Source: Pedobacter fastidiosus (GTDB lineage: Bacteria; Bacteroidota; Bacteroidia; Sphingobacteriales; Sphingobacteriaceae). Taken from it: a stretch of 64,000 nt of DNA. The position numbers and the translations under genes were made by a program. How positions within the stretch are numbered: the stretch's first letter is position 1; every line of letters starts with the position of its first letter. Shown in pieces: positions 16,938 through 26,333 of the stretch. Below the pieces are notes generated by a model that saw nothing but the letters and a program-made list of their open reading frames with translations, was not told the origin of the DNA and searched no databases. The stretch is taken from contig NZ_JACRYL010000003.1 of NCBI RefSeq assembly GCF_014306625.1, forward strand, positions 203,119-267,118, read 5' to 3'.

Positions 16938-18749
16938 TTATTGTTTATCCCACCAAATTCTTCCTTTTGTATCTTGCGCGTTAATTCCATAAGCTGCATC
17001 TTTTGCAATCATTGCTTGGATTGCCGCTGCATAATTTGCAGAATTAAGGTTAGAACCAGAACTTAAATCCAAAGAATTTCGTCTTGGAATAAGCAAATTC
17101 TGACTACCATCATAAAGACTTTCTAAATAAGCGATTGATGATGTTCCGATTAAACCATTATTTCCTGGTCTCACGTCTGTAAACTGAGGATAACCTGTTC
17201 TTTTCCACATTGCCCAAGATTCTTCTGGCTGCATTAAATAATTAACCCATGCTTGAGAGTAGATGCTTGGCAAGCCTAAAAATGGTAGAGTTGTTGCAAA
17301 ATTTCCAATAGTAATGTTTGCAGCATTTGGAACATTTGTGGAAATAGCAGCTGCTTTGTAAGCATCGAAGGATGCTTGAACGCCCGCATAAAACCATTGA
17401 GAAGCCGATTTTCCTAAGCCATTACCTCCTTTTTGAGCAATCTCTGCCATCATAAAGCAAGTTTCAGCATAGGTTAAATAAGGAGTCCGCATTTTTACGG
17501 TTGCACCATCAACAAATGGCTCATCATCATGTAATAAATCTTTTGATGAACGAGCATCGAAGCCTCCGAAGCCACCATTCTTAATAAATAGTCTACTTTG
17601 TATTGCAGATAAAAACCCTAAAGTTTGAGTACCACCAGTAATGGTAAAAGTTTTGAAACGATCGCCACCTGTCGAACCATAGGTAGTGCTTGCAGAAGCT
17701 GGAAAGGTATGTTTACCCCAATAACGCACCTGATTTTCGGGCTGCAATAAAGCGGCTTGCGCTGCTGCATCGCCCTTTTGCTGTACTACTAAATAGTTTT
17801 TATAGTTGGCTCCAAAATCATTCTGACGAACCATAAACCCGATTCGTGGATCATTGGTAGATTTTAAGTACTCTACAAAAGGAAAGGCCGCATTGTAAGA
17901 AAATAGGATTACATTGATATCATCCACATTGTTGTTCCAATCGCGGGTTTGGTTATACCCAAAAGACGCATCGTTTGAAGATATAATATTGCCTGCAAAA
18001 TTATTAGCAATATCTGTTAATACTGCGGTTAATTGAGCTGGGTCACGCTTCTCGTAACGTTGAGCAATTTTAATTCTTAACGTATTAGCAAAAGAAAGCC
18101 ATTTGGCATAATCACCATTATAAAAGAAATCTTGAGCACCCAAAGCAAACTGACCGGTACTGTTTTTCAATAATATCGCTGCATCTTTTAATTGGGTATC
18201 GAAGGTTTTATAAAGGTTAAAATCAAAATCATAAGCTGGTAGCGGATATTGAACATCATTAAATGCCTGAGTGTAAGGAAGTGCTCCAAAAACATCAGCA
18301 ACTTTCCACGCTTGGTAAGTATTTATGATTGAACAAATTGCTTTTAAACTTTGATAGGTACTTTTTTGAGCATCAGGCAAAGAATTAATTTTCGCAATAA
18401 TGCGATTCATATCACGTCCGTTTCCAGTAAAGTAATCATTGTAGTAAGGGAAGCCTGGATTTGGACCAATGGGTTTTGTTGGATTCCAATAACTTCCTGC
18501 TAAACCATTCGCATCAACGCCATCAGCAACGATATACTGCATATACGTCATGGTAGATGCGTATTTCTGTGCAGTATTTCCTCTGGATGTTAAATTAAAA
18601 TCTGCCGTAGCGCCTGTAAATAAAAATTCAGGATTGGCATCACTTAACGTTTTAGGATTGGTATTGGTATCTATTAATTCTTTTTTGCAGGATTGGCTTA
18701 CAGTAGCTAAAGCAATCAATCCTAGTATGTATTTATTTATCGTTTTCAT
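16938..18749 (-). CDS. SusD/RagB-family nutrient-binding outer-membrane lipoprotein
   Basis: This surface lipoprotein forms the lid of the SusC channel below and binds the nutrient, typically a glycan or peptide. The start at 18749 gives a classical lipoprotein signal MKTINKYILGLIALATVSQSC, with the lipid-modified Cys at about 21. An alternative ATG at 18767 adds six residues and overlaps the susC stop by one base (TAATG). The 603 residues fit the 'SusD-like 2' group, with NTNPKTLSDANPEFLFTGA near the N-terminus, TPR-like helices in the middle, and YLMQPEESWAMWKRTGYP near the C-terminus. No glycosidase is in this operon, so the substrate is unknown. Confidence 0.9.
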   Translation of the reverse strand: MKTINKYILGLIALATVSQSCKKELIDTNTNPKTLSDANPEFLFTGATADFNLTSRGNTAQKYASTMTYMQYIVADGVDANGLAGSYWNPTKPIGPNPGFPYYNDYFTGNGRDMNRIIAKINSLPDAQKSTYQSLKAICSIINTYQAWKVADVFGALPYTQAFNDVQYPLPAYDFDFNLYKTFDTQLKDAAILLKNSTGQFALGAQDFFYNGDYAKWLSFANTLRIKIAQRYEKRDPAQLTAVLTDIANNFAGNIISSNDASFGYNQTRDWNNNVDDINVILFSYNAAFPFVEYLKSTNDPRIGFMVRQNDFGANYKNYLVVQQKGDAAAQAALLQPENQVRYWGKHTFPASASTTYGSTGGDRFKTFTITGGTQTLGFLSAIQSRLFIKNGGFGGFDARSSKDLLHDDEPFVDGATVKMRTPYLTYAETCFMMAEIAQKGGNGLGKSASQWFYAGVQASFDAYKAAAISTNVPNAANITIGNFATTLPFLGLPSIYSQAWVNYLMQPEESWAMWKRTGYPQFTDVRPGNNGLIGTSSIAYLESLYDGSQNLLIPRRNSLDLSSGSNLNSANYAAAIQAMIAKDAAYGINAQDTKGRIWWDKQ

Positions 18750-18766
18750 TTTTCTAAGGATTTGCA

Positions 18767-21700
18767 TTATAAAGTAATGTTTAAGCTAACCGAATAATTT
18801 CTGTAAAACGGCACACCGCCAGTAATATATGGTCTAAATGGATCGTTACTTTGGATAGATTCTGGATTTTGACCTCCACTTAATGTTCTGTATAAATAAC
18901 CAATGTTGCGAGCAGAAACACTTAATCTAGCACCTTTAATATGAACTTTATCCAATAGAGAACTTGGTAAACGGTAACCTAAAGTAATTTCGCGTAACAT
19001 AATCCACGAATTTTTAGAGGCCGTTTCGTTACCATTAATATTTGTTCCCCATCCGTAGAAAGTGTTGTAATAAAGTGAAGCTTTCCATGGTTCAACCAAA
19101 CCTTGATCGTAAGCTTGTCTGAAAGTCATCCCTCCTATACTTATACCTGGCTTTAATGGACTCATCTGACCTGCATCGAAAACTGCATCAGGAATAACAC
19201 CATCATATCTAGTTTGGCCAGTGTAAGAATCTTTACGAGCCACCCCACCATGTTCTTGATCTCGGAAGTTTAAAGTATTTGCAGATGTACCTTGACCAGA
19301 AGCATAACTTAAAGATTCTGAATAAACGTAACCTCCAAAACGACCATCAACCTGAGCAAATAAACTTAAGTTTTTATAGCGCAAAGTTGTGCTAATTCCA
19401 CCAGTTAAATCAGGCTCAATTTTACCAATGTTAATTCTTTTCTGATCATCAGAATAATCAGGATTAACGATTGCATAATCTGCGATATCATATTTTACCG
19501 TTGGATTAGTATTGGTTTGGCGACTGCTCACTTGAATAATCGGGAAGCCTGTTGCTGGATCCTTTTTAGATGCAGCCCAAGTTTCAGCAGTTAACACACC
19601 AAATTCTCCACCTTCGTAAGCATAAACGTTGGCACCATCGTAACCACCGCTTAATTCCCATTCTTTTATACCGTTTCCAAACTCGATAACTTTACTTTTA
19701 TTGCGGGCTAAGTTTACGGCAAAATTTAAGTTCCAATCTTTACTGCGGATTGGCGTTACGTTAATTAACAACTCCAAACCCTTATTCTGAATGTTACCTG
19801 CGTTAAGGAAATTTCTGCTAAAACCAGTTTCAATAACTCCAGGAACATATAGTAACTGATCGAAAGTATTTGTTTTATACCATGCAAAATCAACATTAAC
19901 AAGTTCCTTAAATAATCCAAAGTTTGTACCCAATTCTATTGAACGTTGTCTTTGAGGTTTTAAATCTAAGTTTGGTTTAATATCTGCGTTGATTTGCGAG
20001 GCACTTCCAATAGTTTGGTTGTTATTGTTAAAAATTGTACCTGGAGCATAACCTGCGCCAGTTGCATAAGGACCAGCAACACCGGCATTACCAACATAAG
20101 CTAATGATGCCCGCAATCTTCCGCTTGATAACCAAGCTGGCATATCCGCTTTTAAATGATCGTAAAAACCATAGGATAAATTAACCGAAGGATAAAATAC
20201 CGAATAGTTATTTGCTCCTGCTACCGCGTATGGGTAAGTTAAGGTTGATAACCAATCGTTACGGCCAGTAATTTCTAAATTTAAATATTCCTTATAATTT
20301 AAGTTTAACACCGCACCCAAACCAATGGTTTTAGTATTGGCCGTACGCGATCCTGGATAATTTACACCGTTATAACTGTAATTGTAATAATAGTTTCTTT
20401 GAATATCATTAACAGAGTTTGCAGGAAAAAACTGATTGGGTACTGCCAATCCACCGTTTGTACTCACGCCATAGTTTTCTGATAAACCGTTGCCATAAAT
20501 TTCATTTAGTAATCTTAAATCAATATTTAAATCATCATTAAGTACCTTCTTAGCTGCGTGAGCCATAAATAATAAGGTATAATCTGTCGAATAATTTCCT
20601 CTACTCGCATATTCACCTCCCGCATTATTTTTATCGTTACCGTAGTTTTTGGTCTCTTCGTAAATTTTAAGGAAGTTAACATTGGCTCTACCAGATAAAT
20701 CCAACCATGGTGTAACCTGTGCTTTTAACTGCGCATAACCTAAAAATGAATTTTCGTTTTTGCGATAATTGTTTTTATCGAAAACAGAAAATGCTGCCGT
20801 AACACTACTTAAATTTCCGAAAACACCCGCACTATTAATGGAGTTATCTGCATTACGATACGTTGCACGCCAATCGTTATAATCCAAATTACGAGGTAGG
20901 TAATAAGTGTTAAATGCTAAATTCGATCCGCCACCATAAGCATATCTACCTTGATTAAAGTAGTTTGATGTAGCTGTATTTGCGTAATTGATTCCGATTT
21001 CGGTTGAGAAAACTTTGTTTAAATCGCCACCTACTTTAATATCGAAAGCATTTCTTTTTAAACCGTTATTGGGTAGCATACCTTTACTCGAGTTATTTGA
21101 GTAAGATAAACGATAGTTAAATTTATCGTTAGCGCCACTTAATGAAATGTTGTTATTAATAAAATTACCATCCTGATAAAAAGCTTTCCAGTTATCCGGT
21201 TGAGCCACGTAAGGTGTCATTCTAGAATGATCGTAGATTACAGGGTGTAATGTTCCATCAAAAGCAGGACCCCAACTACCAACGGTATTTGCCTGAGTTC
21301 CATCTGGCGCAAAATTACCTTCTCTAGTTAGCGCACTTCCTTGTCCATAGGTGTTTTGAAACTCCATTGGGCTTTTATAAATATTAGAAGTTTGATAAGT
21401 AGAATTAAGTTCAATTCCTAAACCATTGCCAGTCTTGCCTTTTTTAGTGGTAATCACAATTGCTCCATTTAAACCACGAGAACCATATAACGAAGTTGCT
21501 GCTGCACCTTTTAATACCGTGATTGATTCATAATCATCTGGATTTAAATTCTTTAATTGAGATCCACCATCTGTATCATCTGCACTTACAATATTGTTTT
21601 GAAGTACGTTTCCATCAACCACAAAAATTGGCTGATTGTTGGCCTGACCAGGAGTAGAGCCCAAAACCTTTGCGCCACGGATCTGGATAAATGGAGAGGT

Positions 21701-22183
21701 TTGAACACCTGCTGCACTCATTACATTTACGTTTACACCGGCAACTTTTCCTTGTAAAGCTGTAATCGGGTTAACTGTATTGGTTCTTGTAATATCTTCG
21801 CCCTTTACGGTTGTTACAGCATAACCAAGATTTTTATTTTCTTTGATGATACCCAATGCCCCAACTACACTTACCTCTGTAAGTTCATTTGCATTATCTT
21901 TTAAGGTGATGTTGATTGAAGATTGATCGCCAACTGAAACCTCCTGCTTTGCAAAACCAATGGCCGAGAAAACCAGCACTTCATTGGTATTTGCTGAAAC
22001 AGAAAACTTTCCATTTGCATCAGTTTGAGTACCCCTTGTTGTTCCCTTAACGGAAACACTTACACCTGGAAGGGGGCCAGATGCTTCCCTTACCGTTCCG
22101 GTAATGGTTTTTTGTGCAAAAGCTGTTATTGTTAAAAAAGTTAACAACAATATACTTAAACACTTTAAGTACATTTTTTTCAT
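18767..22183 (-). CDS. SusC/RagA-family TonB-linked outer-membrane protein
   Basis: This 1138-residue TonB-dependent channel is partner of the SusD-like lipoprotein. Order of parts: a signal peptide ending in TAFAQ (about 24), a CarboxypepD_reg-like domain with GTVREASGPLPGVSVSVKGT, the SusC connector LGIIKENKNLGYAVTTVKGED, and a plug domain with PITALQGKVAGVNV, FVVDGNVL and ITVLKGAAATSLYGSRG. A large barrel follows, ending in RNYSVSLNITL. The length is normal. It is first in the pair, and a ROK regulator gene ends 91 bp upstream on the same strand. That suggests sugar-dependent control, which is an inference from position. Confidence 0.93.
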   Translation of the reverse strand: MKKMYLKCLSILLLTFLTITAFAQKTITGTVREASGPLPGVSVSVKGTTRGTQTDANGKFSVSANTNEVLVFSAIGFAKQEVSVGDQSSINITLKDNANELTEVSVVGALGIIKENKNLGYAVTTVKGEDITRTNTVNPITALQGKVAGVNVNVMSAAGVQTSPFIQIRGAKVLGSTPGQANNQPIFVVDGNVLQNNIVSADDTDGGSQLKNLNPDDYESITVLKGAAATSLYGSRGLNGAIVITTKKGKTGNGLGIELNSTYQTSNIYKSPMEFQNTYGQGSALTREGNFAPDGTQANTVGSWGPAFDGTLHPVIYDHSRMTPYVAQPDNWKAFYQDGNFINNNISLSGANDKFNYRLSYSNNSSKGMLPNNGLKRNAFDIKVGGDLNKVFSTEIGINYANTATSNYFNQGRYAYGGGSNLAFNTYYLPRNLDYNDWRATYRNADNSINSAGVFGNLSSVTAAFSVFDKNNYRKNENSFLGYAQLKAQVTPWLDLSGRANVNFLKIYEETKNYGNDKNNAGGEYASRGNYSTDYTLLFMAHAAKKVLNDDLNIDLRLLNEIYGNGLSENYGVSTNGGLAVPNQFFPANSVNDIQRNYYYNYSYNGVNYPGSRTANTKTIGLGAVLNLNYKEYLNLEITGRNDWLSTLTYPYAVAGANNYSVFYPSVNLSYGFYDHLKADMPAWLSSGRLRASLAYVGNAGVAGPYATGAGYAPGTIFNNNNQTIGSASQINADIKPNLDLKPQRQRSIELGTNFGLFKELVNVDFAWYKTNTFDQLLYVPGVIETGFSRNFLNAGNIQNKGLELLINVTPIRSKDWNLNFAVNLARNKSKVIEFGNGIKEWELSGGYDGANVYAYEGGEFGVLTAETWAASKKDPATGFPIIQVSSRQTNTNPTVKYDIADYAIVNPDYSDDQKRINIGKIEPDLTGGISTTLRYKNLSLFAQVDGRFGGYVYSESLSYASGQGTSANTLNFRDQEHGGVARKDSYTGQTRYDGVIPDAVFDAGQMSPLKPGISIGGMTFRQAYDQGLVEPWKASLYYNTFYGWGTNINGNETASKNSWIMLREITLGYRLPSSLLDKVHIKGARLSVSARNIGYLYRTLSGGQNPESIQSNDPFRPYITGGVPFYRNYSVSLNITL

Positions 22184-22274
22184 AATTTTTTTAGTTTAGT
22201 ATTGATTAGTTGTTTATTTGAGGGATTTTGATTTTTTAATTTTATTTTTCCATAGGTTATGGGTTAGGTTTAGT

Positions 22275-23465
22275 TTATTCGAATTGGCTATGTTCTAACA
22301 TTAAACTTGCAGCAGCCAAAAGCTCGGCATCATTTGCAAGTGTTGATAATTTTATGGTGGTTTGTTCTGCAATTCTAGGAATGCAGAATTCGTTAATGGC
22401 TTGCTGGATGGGTGGCAATAACATTTTTCCAGCCTTTGCACCTCGGCCACTGAGCACAATACTTTCTGGATTTAAAATGTGAATTAATGTTGCTAATCCT
22501 TTTCCAATTTGAAAGGCCGCGTTCGATAATATGGAAATAGCTAAAGGATCTCGGCTGATCACTGCATCTAAAAAATGATCTCCAGGGTGTTTGCTTTTAT
22601 CTTTAAAAAGCTCTTGCATGCTAGATTCTGCGCCGTCAGCCACTGCTTTTTCAGCCTTTTGAGCCATTACTAAAAGCGAAGTATCTACTTCTAAGCAACC
22701 GCGTTTACCGCAGGAACATAAATTATTGCTATCCGATAATGGAATGTGACTAAATTCACCTGCATAACCGCTACTTCCACGATAAAGCTTACCATTAACA
22801 ATCATTCCCAAACCTGTACCCCAACCAATATTAACAACCATTACATCTTTTAAATCCATGGCTTCGCCAAAGTTGAGTTCGGCCAAGGCAATTAAACTAG
22901 AGTCGTTATCGATGTAAACAGGTAAATCCATTTTCAATGATAAATAGGATTGTAGTGTGGCTCCGCCTTCTACTTTTAAATATGAATAATTGATACCTTC
23001 CTCTGCATTAACAAAACCCGGCATACCAATTCCAATCCCAATAATATCATCTTTAGAAAGGCCAGAAATGCCAATGCTTTTATTAATAAACTGAATTAAA
23101 ACATCCGCATTGTTCTCCTCATTAGTCATGTCAAAATCTAACAGCTGAATCGGAATTACCGTGCTTCTTGACAGATCGTAAATTGTTAATCGGGTAATTA
23201 ACTGGTCCATAGCAACAGCTACGATATATTTTTTATGTTGTGGATTTAGCAAATAGGTTAATGCTCTTCTACCACCTGTTGATGGTGCCAATCCTTGCTC
23301 TAAGATGTAACCCTCAGTGATTAATCCATTAACTACCGATGTAACTAATGGTAAGCTTTTTTGAGTAAGCTTACTCAAATCGGTTAGCGATAATACTTTT
23401 TTATAGTATAGGTGCTTAATAATATCCGCTCTCAAACGTTGACCTTTTTCTACTATTATCGACAT
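22275..23465 (-). CDS. ROK family transcriptional regulator with N-terminal HTH
   Basis: NagC/XylR-type regulators bind DNA through an N-terminal winged helix and sense a sugar or sugar phosphate through a kinase-like ROK domain. The HTH lies at about 20-65 (LTDLSKLTQKSLPLVTSVVN). The ROK part shows DNDSSLIALAELNFGEA, NIGWGTGLGMIVNGKLYRG and GYAGEFSHIPL. The zinc site is CSCGKRGCLE, and a second glycine-rich region is VLSGRGAKAG. At 396 residues it is full length. It is directly upstream of susC on the same strand, so it may regulate that operon and itself. A sugar-kinase activity is less likely because of the HTH. Confidence 0.88.
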   Translation of the reverse strand: MSIIVEKGQRLRADIIKHLYYKKVLSLTDLSKLTQKSLPLVTSVVNGLITEGYILEQGLAPSTGGRRALTYLLNPQHKKYIVAVAMDQLITRLTIYDLSRSTVIPIQLLDFDMTNEENNADVLIQFINKSIGISGLSKDDIIGIGIGMPGFVNAEEGINYSYLKVEGGATLQSYLSLKMDLPVYIDNDSSLIALAELNFGEAMDLKDVMVVNIGWGTGLGMIVNGKLYRGSSGYAGEFSHIPLSDSNNLCSCGKRGCLEVDTSLLVMAQKAEKAVADGAESSMQELFKDKSKHPGDHFLDAVISRDPLAISILSNAAFQIGKGLATLIHILNPESIVLSGRGAKAGKMLLPPIQQAINEFCIPRIAEQTTIKLSTLANDAELLAAASLMLEHSQFE

Positions 23466-23551
23466 GTTTATTTGATTATTAAAACAAACTTAAAAAATAA
23501 TTTCAAAACATTACGCAACTTATTAATTTTTTTTAAAAGTATTTTTTCAAC

Positions 23552-23584
23552 AAAAAAAGGCCTGCATCTCTGCAAGCCTTTTAT
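23552..23584 (-). terminator. Terminator of the parA-parB-dapB-lepB cluster
   Basis: AAAAGGC-TGCA and TGCA-GCCTTTT arms form a stem with one internal mismatch and a four-base loop. On the minus strand a T-run follows. It lies 18 bp after the lepB stop codon. Confidence 0.85.
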
Positions 23585-23601
23585 TTATAGATTATAATCT
23601 C

Positions 23602-24789
23602 TTAATGAATACCCCTGAACAACCTACTCCAGCGAATTTTGCTAAAGAAAGAGCCATCTCCATTCCAACTCATCCAGATAAATAATGCTTTACCTACAAC
23701 ATGATCTTCGGGCACAAATCCCCAATAACGAGAATCTGCAGATTGATGTCTGTTATCACCCATCATCCAATAGTAATTCATTTTGAAGGTATAAGAAGTG
23801 GCTATTTTATCATTAATATACCAATCGTTCCCTTTTTTCTCTACTTTATTACCTTCATACGTTCTAATTGCTCTGTAATATAACGGCATTGTATTGCTGT
23901 CGATTTGAACCGTCCATCCTTTTGCCGGAATTTTAATCGGGCCAAAATTATCTACATTCCAAACTCGTTTAGGATCGTGAGGAAACAAACCGCCATCAGA
24001 ACCCGCAACTTCAGGCGCCATTGTTATAGACTTTACAAAATCTAATTTTTTAACTTCTTCCGCAATCTCTGGAGATGAATTTGCAATATAAGTATCCGCA
24101 GAAACCTGTTGCATATCTGCAGTTTTCAACCCTAAATCCTCAAAAACACTGAAGTTAACATTTGGCGTTTTCAATTCGATTTTATAAGGCATCATGCCTG
24201 TACTTTTAATCGGCTCATCTTTACCATTTACATTAGCTACACCATTTTTCATACTAATTACATCACCAGCAATCCCAATACAGCGTTTAATGTAATTCTC
24301 GCGTTTATCAACTGGCCTACTCGTAACATGATACTGAGTATTAATGGCTTCTCTTCCGCTCTGTCTAACTAAATCATAATAGCTTGGATTTTGGTTTTCC
24401 AATGCTACGGTATCTCCTTCTGGAAAGTTGAAAACAACTACATCATTTCTTTTAATTTCAGATAAGCCAGGTAAGCGGTGATATTTCCATTGAACGCCAT
24501 CCCAATAGGCTTTTGTACCTGTAATGGGCATAGTATGGTGTGCAAAAGGAAAAGCAACTGGCGTCATAGGAATCCGAGCGCCATAATTTACTTTACTCAC
24601 AAAAAGAAAATCCCCTACCAATAAAGATCTTTCCATAGATCCAGATGGAATGGTGTAAGCCTCAATAAAGAAAACACGGATAATTGTTGCAGCAACAACG
24701 GCAAATACAATTGCATCTACCCACTCACGAGTTTTAGTTTTTTTCTTCTTTTCGGCATTATTTTTCTTCTGCCAGAATTTGTAATTCAT
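23602..24789 (-). CDS. lepB: Signal peptidase I
   Basis: The membrane-bound Ser/Lys protease removes signal peptides from secreted proteins. A basic N-terminus is followed by one membrane helix (about 24-43). The catalytic Ser51 sits in IPSGSMERSLLVGD and the catalytic Lys168 in ENYIKRCIGIAGD. Box E is seen in MMGDNRHQSADSRYWGFVP. At 395 residues it is the long form common in Bacteroidota, with an insertion between the lysine box and box E that contains much of residues 185-320. It ends the gene cluster that starts with parA. Confidence 0.93.
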   Translation of the reverse strand: MNYKFWQKKNNAEKKKKTKTREWVDAIVFAVVAATIIRVFFIEAYTIPSGSMERSLLVGDFLFVSKVNYGARIPMTPVAFPFAHHTMPITGTKAYWDGVQWKYHRLPGLSEIKRNDVVVFNFPEGDTVALENQNPSYYDLVRQSGREAINTQYHVTSRPVDKRENYIKRCIGIAGDVISMKNGVANVNGKDEPIKSTGMMPYKIELKTPNVNFSVFEDLGLKTADMQQVSADTYIANSSPEIAEEVKKLDFVKSITMAPEVAGSDGGLFPHDPKRVWNVDNFGPIKIPAKGWTVQIDSNTMPLYYRAIRTYEGNKVEKKGNDWYINDKIATSYTFKMNYYWMMGDNRHQSADSRYWGFVPEDHVVGKALFIWMSWNGDGSFFSKIRWSRLFRGIH

Positions 24790-24805
24790 ATTTTTTATTT
24801 AGTTT

Positions 24806-24840
24806 GCCTCACCCCAGCCCTCTCCCAAGGAGAGGGAGCG
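24806..24840. repeat. Short palindromic intergenic repeat between dapB and lepB
   Basis: CCCTCTCC faces GGAGAGGG three bases apart at 24819-24837, inside a CCTCACCCCAG context. This GC-rich block stands out from its AT-rich surroundings. Confidence 0.65.
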
Positions 24841-24881
24841 CAAAGCGTTAATATCTAGTGCCTGTTATATCTTTCAGCTTT

Positions 24882-25616
24882 TTACTCAAATATATCAGTT
24901 ATACTGAAAAATCCTTTTTTATTTTGAAGCCATTCTGCAGCAACCACTGCGCCCAACGCGAAGCCTGCTCTGCTGTGTGCAGTATGTTTAATTTCAATTT
25001 CATCAACTTCACTGCTATAAATTACGGTATGTGTTCCAGGAATATTTTCAATCCTATGCGATTCGATTAACAATTGATCCGCTTTTGGAACTAAATCTAC
25101 ATCTGTACCTACAACTTCATTTAGCCATTCATTCTTACGATCCAAATTATCAACTATCCCTTCAGCAAGCGTTATCGCTGTTCCACTTGGCGAATCTAAC
25201 TTCTGTGTATGGTGAATTTCTTCTACCTGAACCTCGTAAGCTGGATAATTATTCATCAGCTTTGCCAAAGTTTGGTTTATCTTAAAGAATAAATTAACGC
25301 CAATACTAAAGTTAGACCCATACAGCAAAGTATTGTTACTGCTGTTACACTCATTTTTAACTTCTTGAAGTTTGCCATACCAGCCCGTTGTACCCACAAC
25401 AATAGGAACGCCTGCATCAAAACAAGTATCAATATTATTAAGAACAGAATCTGGAGTGCTGAAATCTATCGCCACGTCGGCATTTTTTAGATTTTGACGG
25501 GTTAAATCTTCCTGATTATCTATTGAGATTTTTAAAACGATTTCGTGACCACGTTCAAGGGCAAATTTTTCGATAATTTGTCCCATTTTACCATAACCTA
25601 AAAGCGCAATTTTCAT
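24882..25616 (-). CDS. dapB: 4-hydroxy-tetrahydrodipicolinate reductase
   Basis: DapB reduces 4-hydroxy-tetrahydrodipicolinate with NAD(P)H in the lysine/diaminopimelate pathway. The dinucleotide-binding start is IALLGYGKMG. VVGTTGW and GSNFSIGVNLFF follow. The substrate-binding and catalytic region is EIHHTQKLDSPSGTA, with the His pair and the Lys needed for catalysis, and HTAHSRAGFALGAV lies near the end. The 244 residues match the short Bacteroidota form. It lies 9 bp downstream of the DUF5683 gene, in the same direction as parA-parB. Confidence 0.93.
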   Translation of the reverse strand: MKIALLGYGKMGQIIEKFALERGHEIVLKISIDNQEDLTRQNLKNADVAIDFSTPDSVLNNIDTCFDAGVPIVVGTTGWYGKLQEVKNECNSSNNTLLYGSNFSIGVNLFFKINQTLAKLMNNYPAYEVQVEEIHHTQKLDSPSGTAITLAEGIVDNLDRKNEWLNEVVGTDVDLVPKADQLLIESHRIENIPGTHTVIYSSEVDEIEIKHTAHSRAGFALGAVVAAEWLQNKKGFFSITDIFE

Positions 25617-25625
25617 GGTTTATAA

Positions 25626-26333
25626 TTAAAATGTTAGGGATAGTTTTAGCGCTGGTGTTGCATTAAAACCGTACATAGTATTAGAGTTGATCATTGATGG
25701 CAGCACTTTAAAAGAAAGCTTATCATCAATATTAAAGAAATGCAAACGGGCTGCAACATAAGCATCAATAATATTTGCAGCGTAGAGCAAACCATAAGAG
25801 AATAATACGATTTGGCCGTTACGGTTAAAAGTACTTTTATTGGCAACTACACCCGCATCAGAATATCTTGCTAAATCTGGGTTACCAGTTGCAGTTTTAT
25901 TTCCTGCGCTTCTTTCTGCTCTAAATTGTGCTTCTTTTAAAAAGATATTGTAATTCTTTCTACTGTCTATATAAGAAACGGTTAGCGCAGTAAAACCGCC
26001 ATAAATAGCTACTATTTTACCAATGGTATATACTTTTTGGAAAGCTTGACTTTTGCCTGCTCTAGTTCCATAACCATCGTTAAGCAATTGAATATTATAA
26101 ATTTGACCTAAGCCTGGAAAAATCATCGACCTAAAAACTGCTTTACGCCCTGCAACCTTACCCGGATTAACATATTTGGCTTTCATCGAATCTTGCCTAG
26201 TCATAGGTGCTTTTACCTTAGTTTTGGCGGTATCAACTGGCTTTAATACAGAATCCTTAACCTGGGCTGATGCCAGATTTACAAGGAAAAATGTGAACAA
26301 AGAAAGCAGTATTAAAAATTTGCCCTTTTGCAT
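25626..26333 (-). CDS. DUF5683 domain protein, exported
   Basis: The 235-residue protein has a signal peptide (MQKGKFLILLSLFTFFLVNLASAQ, shown by its hydrophobic core and the ASAQ cleavage site). A low-complexity Lys/Thr/Pro stretch follows, then the DUF5683 core beginning AVFRSMIFPGLGQIYN. This PGLGQ motif and two later hydrophobic segments suggest an envelope membrane protein. The function is unknown. The gene is squeezed between parB (one-base overlap) and dapB (9 bp), an order that I recall as common in Bacteroidota. Co-expression with the chromosome-partitioning genes is likely, but a shared function is not established. Confidence 0.8.
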   Translation of the reverse strand: MQKGKFLILLSLFTFFLVNLASAQVKDSVLKPVDTAKTKVKAPMTRQDSMKAKYVNPGKVAGRKAVFRSMIFPGLGQIYNIQLLNDGYGTRAGKSQAFQKVYTIGKIVAIYGGFTALTVSYIDSRKNYNIFLKEAQFRAERSAGNKTATGNPDLARYSDAGVVANKSTFNRNGQIVLFSYGLLYAANIIDAYVAARLHFFNIDDKLSFKVLPSMINSNTMYGFNATPALKLSLTF

